In this document: positions 45,708-58,825 of the stretch, piece by piece | Position numbering within the stretch: position 1 is the first letter of the stretch | Layout: each line of letters opens with the position of its first letter | Assembly: GCA_965199765.1 (NCBI GenBank) | Contig: CBDATC010000001.1 | Location: forward strand, 744,001 to 808,000 | Source: JAPOXR01 sp965199765 | Lineage (GTDB): Bacteria > Pseudomonadota > Alphaproteobacteria > Rhodobacterales > Rhodobacteraceae | Reading direction: 5' to 3' | Length of the DNA stretch: 64,000 bases | Notes under the pieces: generated by a model | Database searches by the model: none | The model's input: the letters and a program-made list of their open reading frames with translations, nothing else | What the model was told of the DNA's origin: nothing | Program-made: the position numbers and the translations under genes

Positions 45708-46550
45708 CTACAGCCGCGCGGTGTCGGAAAGAGGATCCGCGGCATCGGCCGCGGCCACCCCATTGTTATCCTGCGCCTGCGGGTCGGCTCCGGCATCCAG
45801 CAGCATCTCCGCGATCTCCGGCCAGTTCTCTTCGACGGCAACGTGCAACGGGGTCCGGCCCCGCGCATCGCGGGCTTCAAAATCGTCTCCGGATTTCAGA
45901 CAATCAAGGACAGCTTCGATGTCTCCGGCCGCTACAGCTGTGTGCAACACACCACCCGCCACCGCTACGCACCAGTTCCGCATGGACGGAATCGGAGCGC
46001 AGTAAACACCGGCTTCATCCACCGATTCCTGAAGCAGACCTCTGGCAATCATCAAATCGAAGAAGTCTTCCGCCTCCATGCCTCTCGGAACAGCTGTTGC
46101 TCTGTCGCCAGGCTCATGCAGAGAGTCGATCAGATTGATGCATGCGGCTTCGTCCCTGCCGTCGCTGATCGCTTCCATGACTCTTCCGAGCAGAACCCTG
46201 GCCCGTGAAAGCCCGCCGCGCATCCGCGCGGCGTAATAGTCAGCCCGCTGTGCGGCGGATCGCCGCCTCGCGGCGAGCAGGTCGATCTTTTCCAGATCGC
46301 CGACCGGCTCCAAAATCAGCTCCTCGGCCACCGAACGCAGCGTGTTGTGGAGATGCTGCGGCCAGCCGCAGCTCTCGCGCCAGACCAGTTCCTTCCAAAG
46401 CTCCTTCGTCTCCGGCCCCGCTATGACTTCGTACATCCGAAAAAATTTGTCCGCCGACTCCCCTGTCTCCTCCTCGGACAGACAGCCGAGATTGATCACG
46501 GCCCCGGCCGCACAGCAATAAAACCGCAATTTCCCGGCACCTGTTTTCAT
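45708..46550 (-). CDS. Ankyrin-repeat protein
   Basis: A 280-residue protein. The C-terminal third contains two to three ankyrin repeats: VLHTAVAAGDIEAVLDCL, then RGRTPLHVAVEENWPEIAEMLLDAG, then a partial third starting at NNGVAAADAAD. Ankyrin domains bind other proteins. The N-terminal 200 residues contain helices rich in Leu, Arg and Glu with no family I recognise. The gene is richer in G and C than its flanks. It has no signal peptide. Ankyrin proteins are common in host-associated bacteria, but this alone does not show host association. Confidence 0.75.
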   Translation of the reverse strand: MKTGAGKLRFYCCAAGAVINLGCLSEEETGESADKFFRMYEVIAGPETKELWKELVWRESCGWPQHLHNTLRSVAEELILEPVGDLEKIDLLAARRRSAAQRADYYAARMRGGLSRARVLLGRVMEAISDGRDEAACINLIDSLHEPGDRATAVPRGMEAEDFFDLMIARGLLQESVDEAGVYCAPIPSMRNWCVAVAGGVLHTAVAAGDIEAVLDCLKSGDDFEARDARGRTPLHVAVEENWPEIAEMLLDAGADPQAQDNNGVAAADAADPLSDTARL

Positions 46551-47013
46551 GGTTGACCAAAGGCGAAATCACAGAGACAGTCCGAACAGACCGCACGCTC
46601 TGAGTCTTGGTTGACACGGCAATTTATCCTGCCCGTACAACCCAATCGGCCAATTCGAAAATGCGCTCGGGAAAAAGCAATCTCACAAAGTATCGGCGGA
46701 TTGAACGTCAGCTTCAAAAAATTTACATTCAAACGAAACAAAGCGTTTTTGATGCTACGGTGGGGCCGGCTAACTCTCCGTATCAAAACCTCCAAGCTTT
46801 TCAAAATTTGAATCAGTTTGAAACAAACGTAACTTGCGGAGGTGATATCCATCGTCGTGCGCTTGCAAGCGCTTCTGCTTGTCATCTAGCGCTTGGTTAA
46901 CCGACCCACGGTCAAAATAACTGCATCAGCAATCAAACAGCGGTCTTAGCCCAACATTGGTCAACCCATCAAAATGATGAACAGTCCCGAACTCTTCGTT
47001 TTTAGCGCAAAGA
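46551..47013. other. Intergenic stretch, no gene seen
   Basis: About 460 bp, AT-rich, between the ankyrin gene and the nuclease gene. I find no gene, RNA or repeat I can support. Confidence 0.45.
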
Positions 47014-47781
47014 TCACTCGCAGACCATGCCGTCACCATCGCCATCATGCATATAGCTATACGCCGGATGAGTTCGTGGAACAGGCGCAATGCCGTGCCG
47101 CCTGGCTTCCTTACATGTAATCCGACCATTGCCATTGTCATCGTATAGGGCAAGAGTATCACCACTGCCTGAACGCGAATTGACAACCGCTGGCCGATTT
47201 TCTTGACTGTGGCAAATAAGCGGTTCCAATTCAAAGCTGTCACAGCGAGAGATAATCCGTTCCAGAGCGTTGGCCTCATATCGGTCTATGGTCAGTTCAT
47301 ATGCGCGTCGCACCTCGACAACACGCGCCGCAAACCAGCATTTATTTTGTGCGGGAATCCAATCCGCCGCGTCTTTGGAACTCTTCAAATTGCGATTGAC
47401 TTCGGGCGAAGCCAAAGTCAGGTTGCGAATGTCTCCGGCGAATTGGCGACGCACGGTTGGTCCTCGGGCGCAAAGCCCAGAGTCGTGAGCCTCGCTCATC
47501 GCTACGATGTGCTCAATATCAGTCTGACGAGTTGAGTCAAAGCAAGTCCCTGTATATGGGCCGTAAATTGCTCCCAACTCCCGCACAATGTCTTGCTCAA
47601 CTGACTGCGTGTAGGGGTAGTTTTTTCTATCATAAGGGGAACAGCGATTTTCAGGCGCAACGATCAGCCCTCGCCAAGTCTCTGACGCTGCCATTTCTGG
47701 AACAACGAGCCAAACGGCTATGAGGAAAAAACGCGGCAGGTTGCGCGGAAACAGATTGATTGCGTTGTATTTCTCAAGCAC
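47014..47781 (-). CDS. Secreted HNH (DUF1524-like) nuclease with Excalibur calcium-binding domain
   Basis: About 255 residues. An N-terminal hydrophobic signal (RFFLIAVWLVVPEMAAS) suggests export. The nuclease core is DIEHIVAMSEAHDSG, followed by DIRNLTLASPEVNRNLKSSKD, as in DUF1524/HNH nucleases, where His and the following Asn residues bind metal. The C-terminal end has an Excalibur motif, DGDGDGMVCE, preceded by a second DxNGNGxxxC element, YDDNGNGRITCKEA. The start is uncertain: a GTG at 47781 gives a good signal peptide; ATGs at 47862, 47871 and 47979 would add a poor N-terminus. Likely a periplasmic or secreted DNase. Confidence 0.78.
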   Translation of the reverse strand: MLEKYNAINLFPRNLPRFFLIAVWLVVPEMAASETWRGLIVAPENRCSPYDRKNYPYTQSVEQDIVRELGAIYGPYTGTCFDSTRQTDIEHIVAMSEAHDSGLCARGPTVRRQFAGDIRNLTLASPEVNRNLKSSKDAADWIPAQNKCWFAARVVEVRRAYELTIDRYEANALERIISRCDSFELEPLICHSQENRPAVVNSRSGSGDTLALYDDNGNGRITCKEARRHGIAPVPRTHPAYSYMHDGDGDGMVCE

Positions 47782-48174
47782 AAAATCTTTGCATCGGGCC
47801 ACAATCGGTAATGACTGAACGATGGCAGCCGTCTGAAAAACGAACAGTTTACTTTTATCCATTTGATTCATCCGGAATTGAGTTCCCGTATCGGCTCGCC
47901 CGAAGGCCGTTCTTCGCTGGAACGCGCTTACACCGACCGAGATCAAAGTCGCCAGCGTGCGGATATTCGAACCAAACATGCCCGCCGGTCCGTCAACCAG
48001 AAAGACAAGCGCTTGACCTTAACGCTGTGCTGCCGGCGCAAATGCGGGTCGCGGCTTCGATGCGGCAGCACCTCGAAGCTAAGCATGTGCATCGTTCGGA
48101 ATTTAGAGGAATGGTTCGAACCTCGTTGGATTTCACAGCGATCGTTGCCGCAAATCGGAAAATAATAAAAACCT

Positions 48175-48286
48175 GAGCCTCTTGCAAAATTGGGCCGCGC
48201 AATTGGTTTTCTGCGAAAAAACACTGAAATCGACCGGGTTCGGGGCTGTAAAGGCCGGCATCGTCGAGGAATTTTGCAAAAGACTC
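48175..48286. mobile_element. 112-bp MITE with inverted repeats and a 4-bp target duplication
   Basis: The ends are GAGCCTCTTGCAAAATT at the left and AATTTTGCAAAAGACTC at the right, imperfect inverted repeats of 17 bp. ACCT flanks both sides directly (48171-48174 and 48287-48290), a target-site duplication. Near the left end GGCCGCGC is shared with the decayed IS at 18886-19422, and CCGGCATCGTCGAGGAATTTTGCAA is shared at the right. The element carries no gene and was probably moved by that IS family. Confidence 0.85.
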
Positions 48287-48659
48287 ACCTGCACAGAAAT
48301 CACACTATGGCTCAATCCGAACTTCACCTTCAATTGCGATAGTCAAGATATGAAGTTTTTTGTTTTATCCTTTCACACGCAACAAATTCAAACCCGAAGT
48401 CTTCTGGCTGCATTTCGGTAAGACTTCACGCCCGGAGGCTCAGACGCTCGTTTCTCTTCAGCGCTTGATGTTGTGACGATGATCGTGAATCGCCGTGGAA
48501 GCGGAGCCGGAGCAGCAAGCGGTTTATGAAACTCTCGGAATCATGCCGAAGCCCGGGATAACCGATAAATTCTTTGACATTAAGGGAGTTTTTGAATCAG
48601 CAGTGCTACGGTTGGGGACAGATTCCTGATGGCAAATCGCTATGGAGTTTCGACAAAGA

Positions 48660-48690
48660 AAAACCCCTGAAAGCACGAGCGGTTTCAGGG
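48660..48690 (-). terminator. Terminator-like hairpin (minus strand)
   Basis: An 8-bp stem, CCCTGAAA at 48665-48672 and TTTCAGGG at 48683-48690, is followed on the minus strand by GTTTTT. It resembles the terminator downstream of tRNA-fMet (51324-51357) in both sequence and position relative to the tRNA-like repeat. Confidence 0.6.
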
Positions 48691-48698
48691 ATTTACGA

Positions 48699-48714
48699 TG
48701 GTTGCGGGGGCGGG
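48699..48714 (-). repeat. Copy of the tRNA-fMet 3' end (possible attachment-site remnant)
   Basis: TGGTTGCGGGGGC, followed by GGG, matches the last bases of tRNA-fMet including CCA (51361-51376) with one mismatch over 16 bases. A terminator-like hairpin follows both copies. This is what integration into the 3' end of a tRNA would leave behind. Alternatively it is the remnant of a second, decayed tRNA gene. Confidence 0.5.
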
Positions 48715-49133
48715 CAATCACCGAGACCGACATGTGATAGAAATCCCGTTCTGATTTATCACAACCCCCTCCGCACGATCTATATTGCATTTTACGATAT
48801 GCGTCTCGGTATTCGCCGACGACCGCAGTGTTTCCCTGATCCGCCCGTCCAGCGTTCGTCCGCGTTACGTGGCATGGCGCGGGCGAATGACGGGAAGAAC
48901 CCTAGCCTCGTCCTACGCCTGGCGAACGACGCTCATCGTATTGTCGGCGCCACTTTCAATGGCCTGTGATTCTTCACCAATATGGTGTAATGTGTTGTAA
49001 GGTGCGACTGGGGCCATAATGCTCCGAACGGGCGTGAGCGAAACCGGCAAAGCATGAAACACACAGGGAAGGCGGGTTCCTGCGCGACAACGGAGATCGA
49101 GTTGAACACGGCTCCCGACGGAGCGCAGGCCAA

Positions 49134-49439
49134 TTGGCAGACGCTTCAGGCGATCTCGACAACCGCTTCATCACTGAGGGCGTGGTGCCGATCATGCGCC
49201 AGGAAAAGCGTCGTCGTCAGTTCATCTTCTCGACGCACAACGCCAACATCCCGGTCCTCGGCGATGCCGAACTCATCCTCGGACTCGCTGCGATGGTTGA
49301 GGCCCGGGAGGGCCAGGCGCGGATCGCACCCCAGCATATGGCCTCCATCGACTCGAGACCCGTCCGCGAACTGGTCAAGGAATTCCTCGAAGGCGGCAAG
49401 GCGGCGTTCGAGATGTGCCGCTCCAAATATGGGTTCTGA
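49134..49439 (+). pseudogene. 3' fragment of a TrlF-like AAA-type ATPase
   Basis: The frame encodes DLDNRFITEGVVPIMRQEKRRRQFIFSTHNANIPVLGDAELILGL and the end of the protein. This is the Walker B to switch region of large SMC/ABC-like ATPases such as TrlF; the usual QPEDDLDNRFI is broken just before this point. The Walker A half is absent. The fragment stops three bases before the next gene, so the two genes once formed an operon. Non-functional as it stands. Confidence 0.65.
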
Positions 49440-49442
49440 GGC

Positions 49443-50657
49443 ATGACGACCCGCACCGAATTGCTGGAGATTATCGCGAACGGCGAGAATTCCGGGGTGG
49501 AGTTCAAGAGAGACTATCTGCGCGCCCAGGACCTCGCAAAGGAGCTGGTCGCTTTCTCGAACTTGGAAGGCGGCATGGTGCTGCTAGGTGTCGAAGACGA
49601 CGGAACGATCACGGGCCTGACGCGGAAAGACCTTGAAGAATGGGTGATGAATGTATGTCGTGAGAAGATCAGACCGAAAGTCGTTCCGTTCTTCGAAGCG
49701 GTTCGCGGTGTCAAGGACGGCAAAGATGTTGCCATTGTCCGCGTGACCCGGGGCTACAGCGTGCATGCGCTCTGGCACAACAACACCAACAGATATCTGA
49801 TGCGTGTCGGCACGCAGAGTCGGGAAGCAAGCCAGGAGGAACTCGCACGGCTGTTCCAGCAACGAGGTTCCGTGCGGACTGAACTGCGACCCGTATCGGG
49901 CACTGCGCTCGCGAACCTGGACAGGAGGCGGCTGCGAAACTATTTCGGCCATATCCGCCAGCAGGATGTGCCCTCAGACGAAGATGAGGAAGCGTGGCGG
50001 TCACTTCTCATCAACACCGCGGTCATGACCGAGGAAGGTGTATCCGTCGGCGGAATGTTGTTGTTCGGCAAGACGCCGAACCGGTTTCTGCCTCATGCAG
50101 GAATAGATGCTGTCGCATATCCCGGAACGGAACAGGATTACGATGCGCAAGAGCGCACAGCGCTTCGCGGCCCCATGACCCCTTTGCTGAACGAAGGTGG
50201 CGATATTGTTGAAAACGGCCTCGTCGAACAGGCGCTAGATTTTGTGCAACGCAACACACGCATGAAGGTCGATGCAAGAGGTGGAAGACGGGCGGAGTGT
50301 CCGGTCTATCCCCGTGATGCGCTTCGTGAGGGCATCGTCAATGCTCTTATTCACCGCGATTACCTGCTCACGAGCACCGATGTCGAGTTAGCGGTGTATG
50401 TTGACCGGCTAGAAATTGCCTCGCCGGGCCGATTGCCGAACGGCATAACGCCGAACCGCATGCGGTTCGGCGCGCGGGCTTCACGAAACCAGCTATTGAA
50501 AGACGTGATGCGCGACTATCGCTATCTGGAACACATGGGAATGGGGATTCCTCGTAAAATCGTCAAGGGTATGAGGGAGCACAACGGCACGGAACCCGAT
50601 CTAGTGGAACTCGACGAGCGGTTCATTGTACGGCTACACGCGCAAGCGCCAGAATAG
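49443..50657 (+). CDS. AlbA-type (COG2865) ATP-binding protein with schlafen-like domain
   Basis: A 404-residue intact protein. The N-terminal AlbA_2/schlafen-like domain contains SGVEFKRDYLRAQDLAKELVAFSNLEGGMVLLGVEDDGTITGL. The C-terminal half contains the GHKL-like ATP-binding segment YPRDALREGIVNALIHRDY and the end HMGMGIPRKIVKGM. Relatives are usually labelled RNA-binding or ATP-binding regulators; several accompany defence or toxin genes. It starts three bases after the end of the TrlF-like fragment, whose partner it may have been. Function unknown. Confidence 0.85.
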   Translation: MTTRTELLEIIANGENSGVEFKRDYLRAQDLAKELVAFSNLEGGMVLLGVEDDGTITGLTRKDLEEWVMNVCREKIRPKVVPFFEAVRGVKDGKDVAIVRVTRGYSVHALWHNNTNRYLMRVGTQSREASQEELARLFQQRGSVRTELRPVSGTALANLDRRRLRNYFGHIRQQDVPSDEDEEAWRSLLINTAVMTEEGVSVGGMLLFGKTPNRFLPHAGIDAVAYPGTEQDYDAQERTALRGPMTPLLNEGGDIVENGLVEQALDFVQRNTRMKVDARGGRRAECPVYPRDALREGIVNALIHRDYLLTSTDVELAVYVDRLEIASPGRLPNGITPNRMRFGARASRNQLLKDVMRDYRYLEHMGMGIPRKIVKGMREHNGTEPDLVELDERFIVRLHAQAPE

Positions 50658-51323
50658 TGGTCTACAATGAGAAACTTTCGTCACATGTCGAAAATTGTCA
50701 GCGGCAGACCTTCAAACTTAACTAGTGCCAGTTAAAAAACCCCCTGATTCTGCATTTTGGAACAGTTCGGCGGCGATGCGGCTGGATTTCCGACTGATTT
50801 CCGACATTTCAACGGTTCTGCCGGCGGTTTTCATGCATTGAGGCGGATTCCGCGCGCACCTGTCCCGTGGCCCGAATGGGCGGCGGTGATTTACGCTGCG
50901 GAGGTGAGAGCCGTCAGGCCGGAAGCGGCGGCGGGTTCGAACGGTCGGCCCTGACCTTCGATATCCACCTCGTGCGCGGCTCGCGCACCGAGAAGATCTT
51001 ATCCCCGCGCGGCGCCTTGTCTCCGTCGATCAGGCGGGTGCGGACATGGCCCGAAAGCTTCGCCGCCATAGCGCAGCAGCCTCCGATCGCCCTGACAGCC
51101 GGCTGGAGCAATTCCCGGGTTTGACCTTCAGATGCTTGTGCCGCCGCCAGCCTTTGATGTTCCTGCGGACGCACAGCTTGCCGGTTTCGCGCACCGCACA
51201 GCCCACCGCTTCGGAAAGCGGACGGTGGTCGACCGGATGTTTACGCTCGACTTCGCAGGACTTCGAATACGGATGTTTGCCAATAGTTTGCCGCCTTTAA
51301 AGGACAACCAATCGAACAGAGAA
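50658..51323 (-). pseudogene. Decayed transposase remnant
   Basis: On the minus strand, around 50960-51060, the reading RLIDGDKAPRGDKIFSVREP and then RTRWISK resembles the transposase segment VPAxEKxFSIFEPHTxWISKG. The flanking parts run through several frames with stops. No ends were identified. The remaining region to 51323 shows no gene. Confidence 0.4.
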
Positions 51324-51357
51324 AACCCCTTGAAAACATCAATGTTTTCAAGGGGTT
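51324..51357 (-). terminator. Terminator of the rRNA operon
   Basis: A 16-bp perfect stem, AACCCCTTGAAAACAT at 51324-51339 and its complement at 51342-51357, with a 2-base spacer. On the minus strand it lies just after tRNA-fMet and is followed by TTTTC, as expected for a Rho-independent terminator. Confidence 0.85.
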
Positions 51358-51360
51358 CTG

Positions 51361-51436
<76 letters not shown>

Positions 51437-51505
51437 CAAACTTGCGAAGCCTACTGTCTAAAGTCAGCCTCACGCTGAATTCGTATAGACACCAGCGCGC
51501 TTGCC

Positions 51506-51622
51506 TGGTCTGGCGGCGACCTACTCTCCCACGCCTTAAGACGCAGTACCATCGGCGCAACGGTGCTTAACCGTCGAGTTCGGAATGGGATCGGGTGTTT
51601 CACTCGTGCCATAACCACCAAA
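51506..51622 (-). rRNA. 5S ribosomal RNA
   Basis: About 117 nt on the minus strand. The core CCGATCCCATTCCGAACTCG (complement of 51569-51588) and the ends GGTGGTTATGGC and GGGAGAGTAGGTCGCCGCC are typical. The exact ends are approximate. Confidence 0.92.
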
Positions 51623-51669
51623 CCACACAAACGCGCTGCGAAACACATGCCAAAACGATGCTTCTACTG

Positions 51670-54485
<2,816 letters not shown>

Positions 54486-54684
54486 GATCTGATCCAGAAA
54501 AAGCAGCGCTTTTTCTGGCTGTCAGAAGCTGGATATTCCCTAGTCCAAGCAAATGCTTGGACAGGTCAGTGTCTTGACTTGGATAGACAATTGCAGCAGC
54601 CGAACGACGAACGTCGCCGCTGCCGCAATGTCATGTGTTTCTGTGTCTTTACGATGTCAAATTCAAGACTGCGGACACAGTCTT

Positions 54685-54760
54685 TGGTGGAGCGTACCGG
54701 GCTCGAACCGGTGACCTCCTGAATGCAAATCAGACGCTCTCCCAACTGAGCTAACGCCCC
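54685..54760 (-). tRNA. tRNA-Ala (anticodon TGC)
   Basis: A 76-nt cloverleaf in the 16S-23S spacer. The acceptor stem GGGGCGT pairs with ACGCTCC, CCA is encoded, and the anticodon loop TTTGCAT gives TGC. Confidence 0.97.
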
Positions 54761-54766
54761 CGAATC

Positions 54767-54843
<77 letters not shown>

Positions 54844-55057
54844 AAAACCAAATCTGGACCGGATAACCCGACATGCGGCACCACGCTGAATTCACAGCAA
54901 TCCGCGCCGAATGGCCGATCCGCTATCTTGCCTCGGCAAACTGCCGAATTTGGATATGAAGAGATATGTGGGCGGCTTGGCCGCTATTGCCCCGAAGGGC
55001 TGTCAGGCTCTTCAGTCGAAGCGAACCGCGAACAGACGCAATCAACTGAAATCCTTT

Positions 55058-56523
<1,466 letters not shown>

Positions 56524-56801
56524 AAACGCTTGATGAGCGTTCTTGACGTTTGAGCCAATGCACATTCGACCGGCCAAAAAAGCCGGTCTGAAGCTGACAC
56601 CCGAATTATCGGCAAAAAACCTATCGGGCCGATATGCATTGCCTCTTCCGTCGCTTAGACCGAAGCCGCCCGCATATCTCTTCAAAACCAAATTTTCAAA
56701 GAACCGACACCCCACCGCACCGACCCGGCTAGCCGATGTTCATGCACGGTTTGCTGCCATGATCCCCGCCGACTACGAAACCGCAATCGAGCGGGATGCA
56801 C

Positions 56802-56850
56802 TAAGTAACGTTTCATTTTGAAAAGGTCAAGGTTTTTTTTCAAATATTTT
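56802..56850 (-). promoter_or_regulatory. Candidate rRNA operon promoter with UP-like A-tracts
   Basis: On the minus strand, A-rich tracts (complement of 56831-56850) lie directly before TTGACC (complement of 56825-56830). Seventeen bases further is TACTTA (complement of 56802-56807), a poor match to TATAAT. The start site would be about 270 bp before the 16S gene. The rest of 56524-57147 holds no gene and is the rRNA leader and upstream DNA. Confidence 0.5.
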
Positions 56851-57147
56851 CGCTTCCAGCCATTGTCGCAAAAATACCGCAATTCGAAAGACAAACCGGT
56901 CCGCAAAACCAATATAGCTCGCTGCACAGCCCAAAAATCCGGTTTCACGATCTCGCATTTTCCCTAGAATCCGCGGCAAACATAGCTGATGAGCGCATCG
57001 CGATGACGTTTTGGGAATTTAAGCAGGAGAGCTGAACCGCGCCAGACCCCCGTGCGTATCATCTTCATGATGCGGCCTACGCAAAAAAATCGAACGTTCC
57101 GGCTGCGATCAAGCGATTCGCGCATGATCTCGAGAATCAGCGTGAAA

Positions 57148-57774
57148 CTAGCTTCGTTTTTTCTTCGGCCGGAAAGACCACCAAGCCCGCAAAATCAAAA
57201 GCACAGCCACAACAGCGGCGTAGACAATCGGTTCGGTTGGCCACGACTTGACCACAAGAAGGTAATGAGCCGCGCCCGCGATCGCCGCCAAATAGGCCAG
57301 CTGATGAAGCCGACGCCAACGAACCGGCCCCAATCGACGCACCGATAAATTATTAGATGTCAAAGCCAAAGGCAGCAATAGCAGAAATCCAGCCATACCG
57401 ACCGTGATAAATGGCCGCTTAACGATTTCTGTCCAGATGGACTGCAGCATCAGCTGCTGATCCAACACCACCCATGTCAACAAATGCCCAACAACATAAA
57501 CAAACGCCATAACGCCGAGCGCACGGCGGAATTTGAGCAAATTAACATTGGTCAAACGGCGCAGCGGCGTGATCAGCAAGGTAAGTATGATCAGTTGAAG
57601 ACCGCGTTCGCCCAGCGAGCGTTCAAGAACCTGCAGCGGGTCAGGTCCGAGTTGATTGTTGACCGCCAGCCAAAAAACCCACAGCCCCGGCAGGGGCGCC
57701 AGAATATAGATTGGCCATGCGGGAACTCGGCGAAGGCTCTGATTGATCCTCTGCGAAATGGACGGAGCCGCCAC
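57148..57774 (-). CDS. msrQ: MsrQ, haem-binding membrane subunit of methionine sulfoxide reductase
   Basis: A 208-residue inner-membrane b-type cytochrome that passes electrons from the quinone pool to MsrP, which repairs oxidised methionines in periplasmic proteins. About six membrane segments are visible. Conserved parts are LRRLTNVNLLKFRRALGV and the later RRLGPVRWRRLHQLAYLAA, with haem-ligand histidines in GHLLTWV and LHQLAYL. Its ATG is one base from the stop of msrP; the two form one operon. Length is normal. Confidence 0.93.
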   Translation of the reverse strand: MAAPSISQRINQSLRRVPAWPIYILAPLPGLWVFWLAVNNQLGPDPLQVLERSLGERGLQLIILTLLITPLRRLTNVNLLKFRRALGVMAFVYVVGHLLTWVVLDQQLMLQSIWTEIVKRPFITVGMAGFLLLLPLALTSNNLSVRRLGPVRWRRLHQLAYLAAIAGAAHYLLVVKSWPTEPIVYAAVVAVLLILRAWWSFRPKKKRS

Positions 57775-58704
57775 TCAGTACAGCTCCATTAAATCCATGC
57801 CCGTATACAGATCGGCAACCTCGTCGCCGTAGCCGTTGAACATCAGCGTTTCTTGACGCTTCGCAAACAAACCACCGCCGATACGACGCTCGGTCGCCTG
57901 CGACCAACGCGGATGGCTGCGATTTGGATTCACATTCGAATAAAAGCCATATTCGCCGGGTGCTTGATCATTCCATGTCGCCAATGGCTGCTTATCAACG
58001 AGTGAAATGCGGGAGACCGACTTGATGGATTTAAATCCGTATTTCCAAGGCACAACCAAGCGTATCGGCGCACCATTCTGATTCGGCATGGCTTCGCCAT
58101 AGAGTCCCGTCGCAAGCAAAGTCAGCGGATGCATGGCCTCGTCTAAACGCAACCCTTCTCGATACGGCCAGTCAAGTATTCTGGAGCGCTGTCCAATCAT
58201 TTCTTCTGGACGGTAGAGCGTCTCGAAAGCAACATATTTCGCACCGGGTTGCGGCTCGATTCTTTCCAGCAATTCCGAAAGCTGAAACCCAATCCAAGGG
58301 ACAACCATTGACCAGGCCTCTACGCAGCGCAGCCGGTAGACACGCTCCTCCATCGTAACGCCGGACACAATGTCTTCATATGAATACGTTCCCGGCTTTC
58401 CGACCATGCCGTCGATTTTTATTTCCCATGGCGAGGTCGTCAGATTATGCGCGTTACGCATCGGATCGGATTTCTGTGTGCCGAATTCATAGAAATTGTT
58501 GTAACTCGTGATGTCCTCGAAGCTGTTGGGCTCCGCATTCACGGAGTAACGCGAATTACGCGCCGCGGCGCCCGCTGCACTGGCTGCACCAACTCCAGCG
58601 ATTGCTCCAGAGGCGGCGCCCGCCATCAACTGCCGTCGGTTCAGCCAAGCGGACTTTGGCGTTACATCGGAATATTTGAGGTCGGTTCTGAACCTGTATG
58701 CCAT
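57775..58704 (-). CDS. msrP: MsrP, periplasmic methionine sulfoxide reductase, molybdenum subunit
   Basis: A 309-residue molybdopterin enzyme. A twin-arginine signal (LNRRQLMAGAAS, residues 21-32) with a hydrophobic run exports it folded. The molybdenum ligand is Cys127 in YRLRCVEAWSMVVPWIG. SUOX-fold parts such as NGAPIRLVVPWKYGFKSIKSV are clear. I place the start at 58704, preceded by GGGAGA; a longer reading adds 20 residues before the signal. It is the first gene of the msrPQ pair. Confidence 0.94.
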   Translation of the reverse strand: MAYRFRTDLKYSDVTPKSAWLNRRQLMAGAASGAIAGVGAASAAGAAARNSRYSVNAEPNSFEDITSYNNFYEFGTQKSDPMRNAHNLTTSPWEIKIDGMVGKPGTYSYEDIVSGVTMEERVYRLRCVEAWSMVVPWIGFQLSELLERIEPQPGAKYVAFETLYRPEEMIGQRSRILDWPYREGLRLDEAMHPLTLLATGLYGEAMPNQNGAPIRLVVPWKYGFKSIKSVSRISLVDKQPLATWNDQAPGEYGFYSNVNPNRSHPRWSQATERRIGGGLFAKRQETLMFNGYGDEVADLYTGMDLMELY

Positions 58705-58794
58705 GTTTTTTCTCCCTTGGATGGCAAGCCGGACAATTTCAGAAGCGCGTTGAAAAGACAACACCGATAATGAAATTTTGATGGAGAACGGGGC

Positions 58795-58812
58795 CGCGCC
58801 ATTCTTGGCGCG
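58795..58812 (-). terminator. Hairpin after clpB, weak terminator candidate
   Basis: CGCGCC at 58795-58800 and GGCGCG at 58807-58812 form a stem just after the clpB stop. There is no immediate T-run, so its terminator role is doubtful. Confidence 0.35.
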
Positions 58813-58825
58813 ACGCCCAACTCGT

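Larger units (their letters stand above)
48291..49133. other. Accessory stretch without a convincing gene
   Basis: About 840 bp. It contains the terminator and tRNA-like repeat listed separately, and short open frames with no recognisable domain. Probably decayed DNA at an island edge. Confidence 0.5.
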
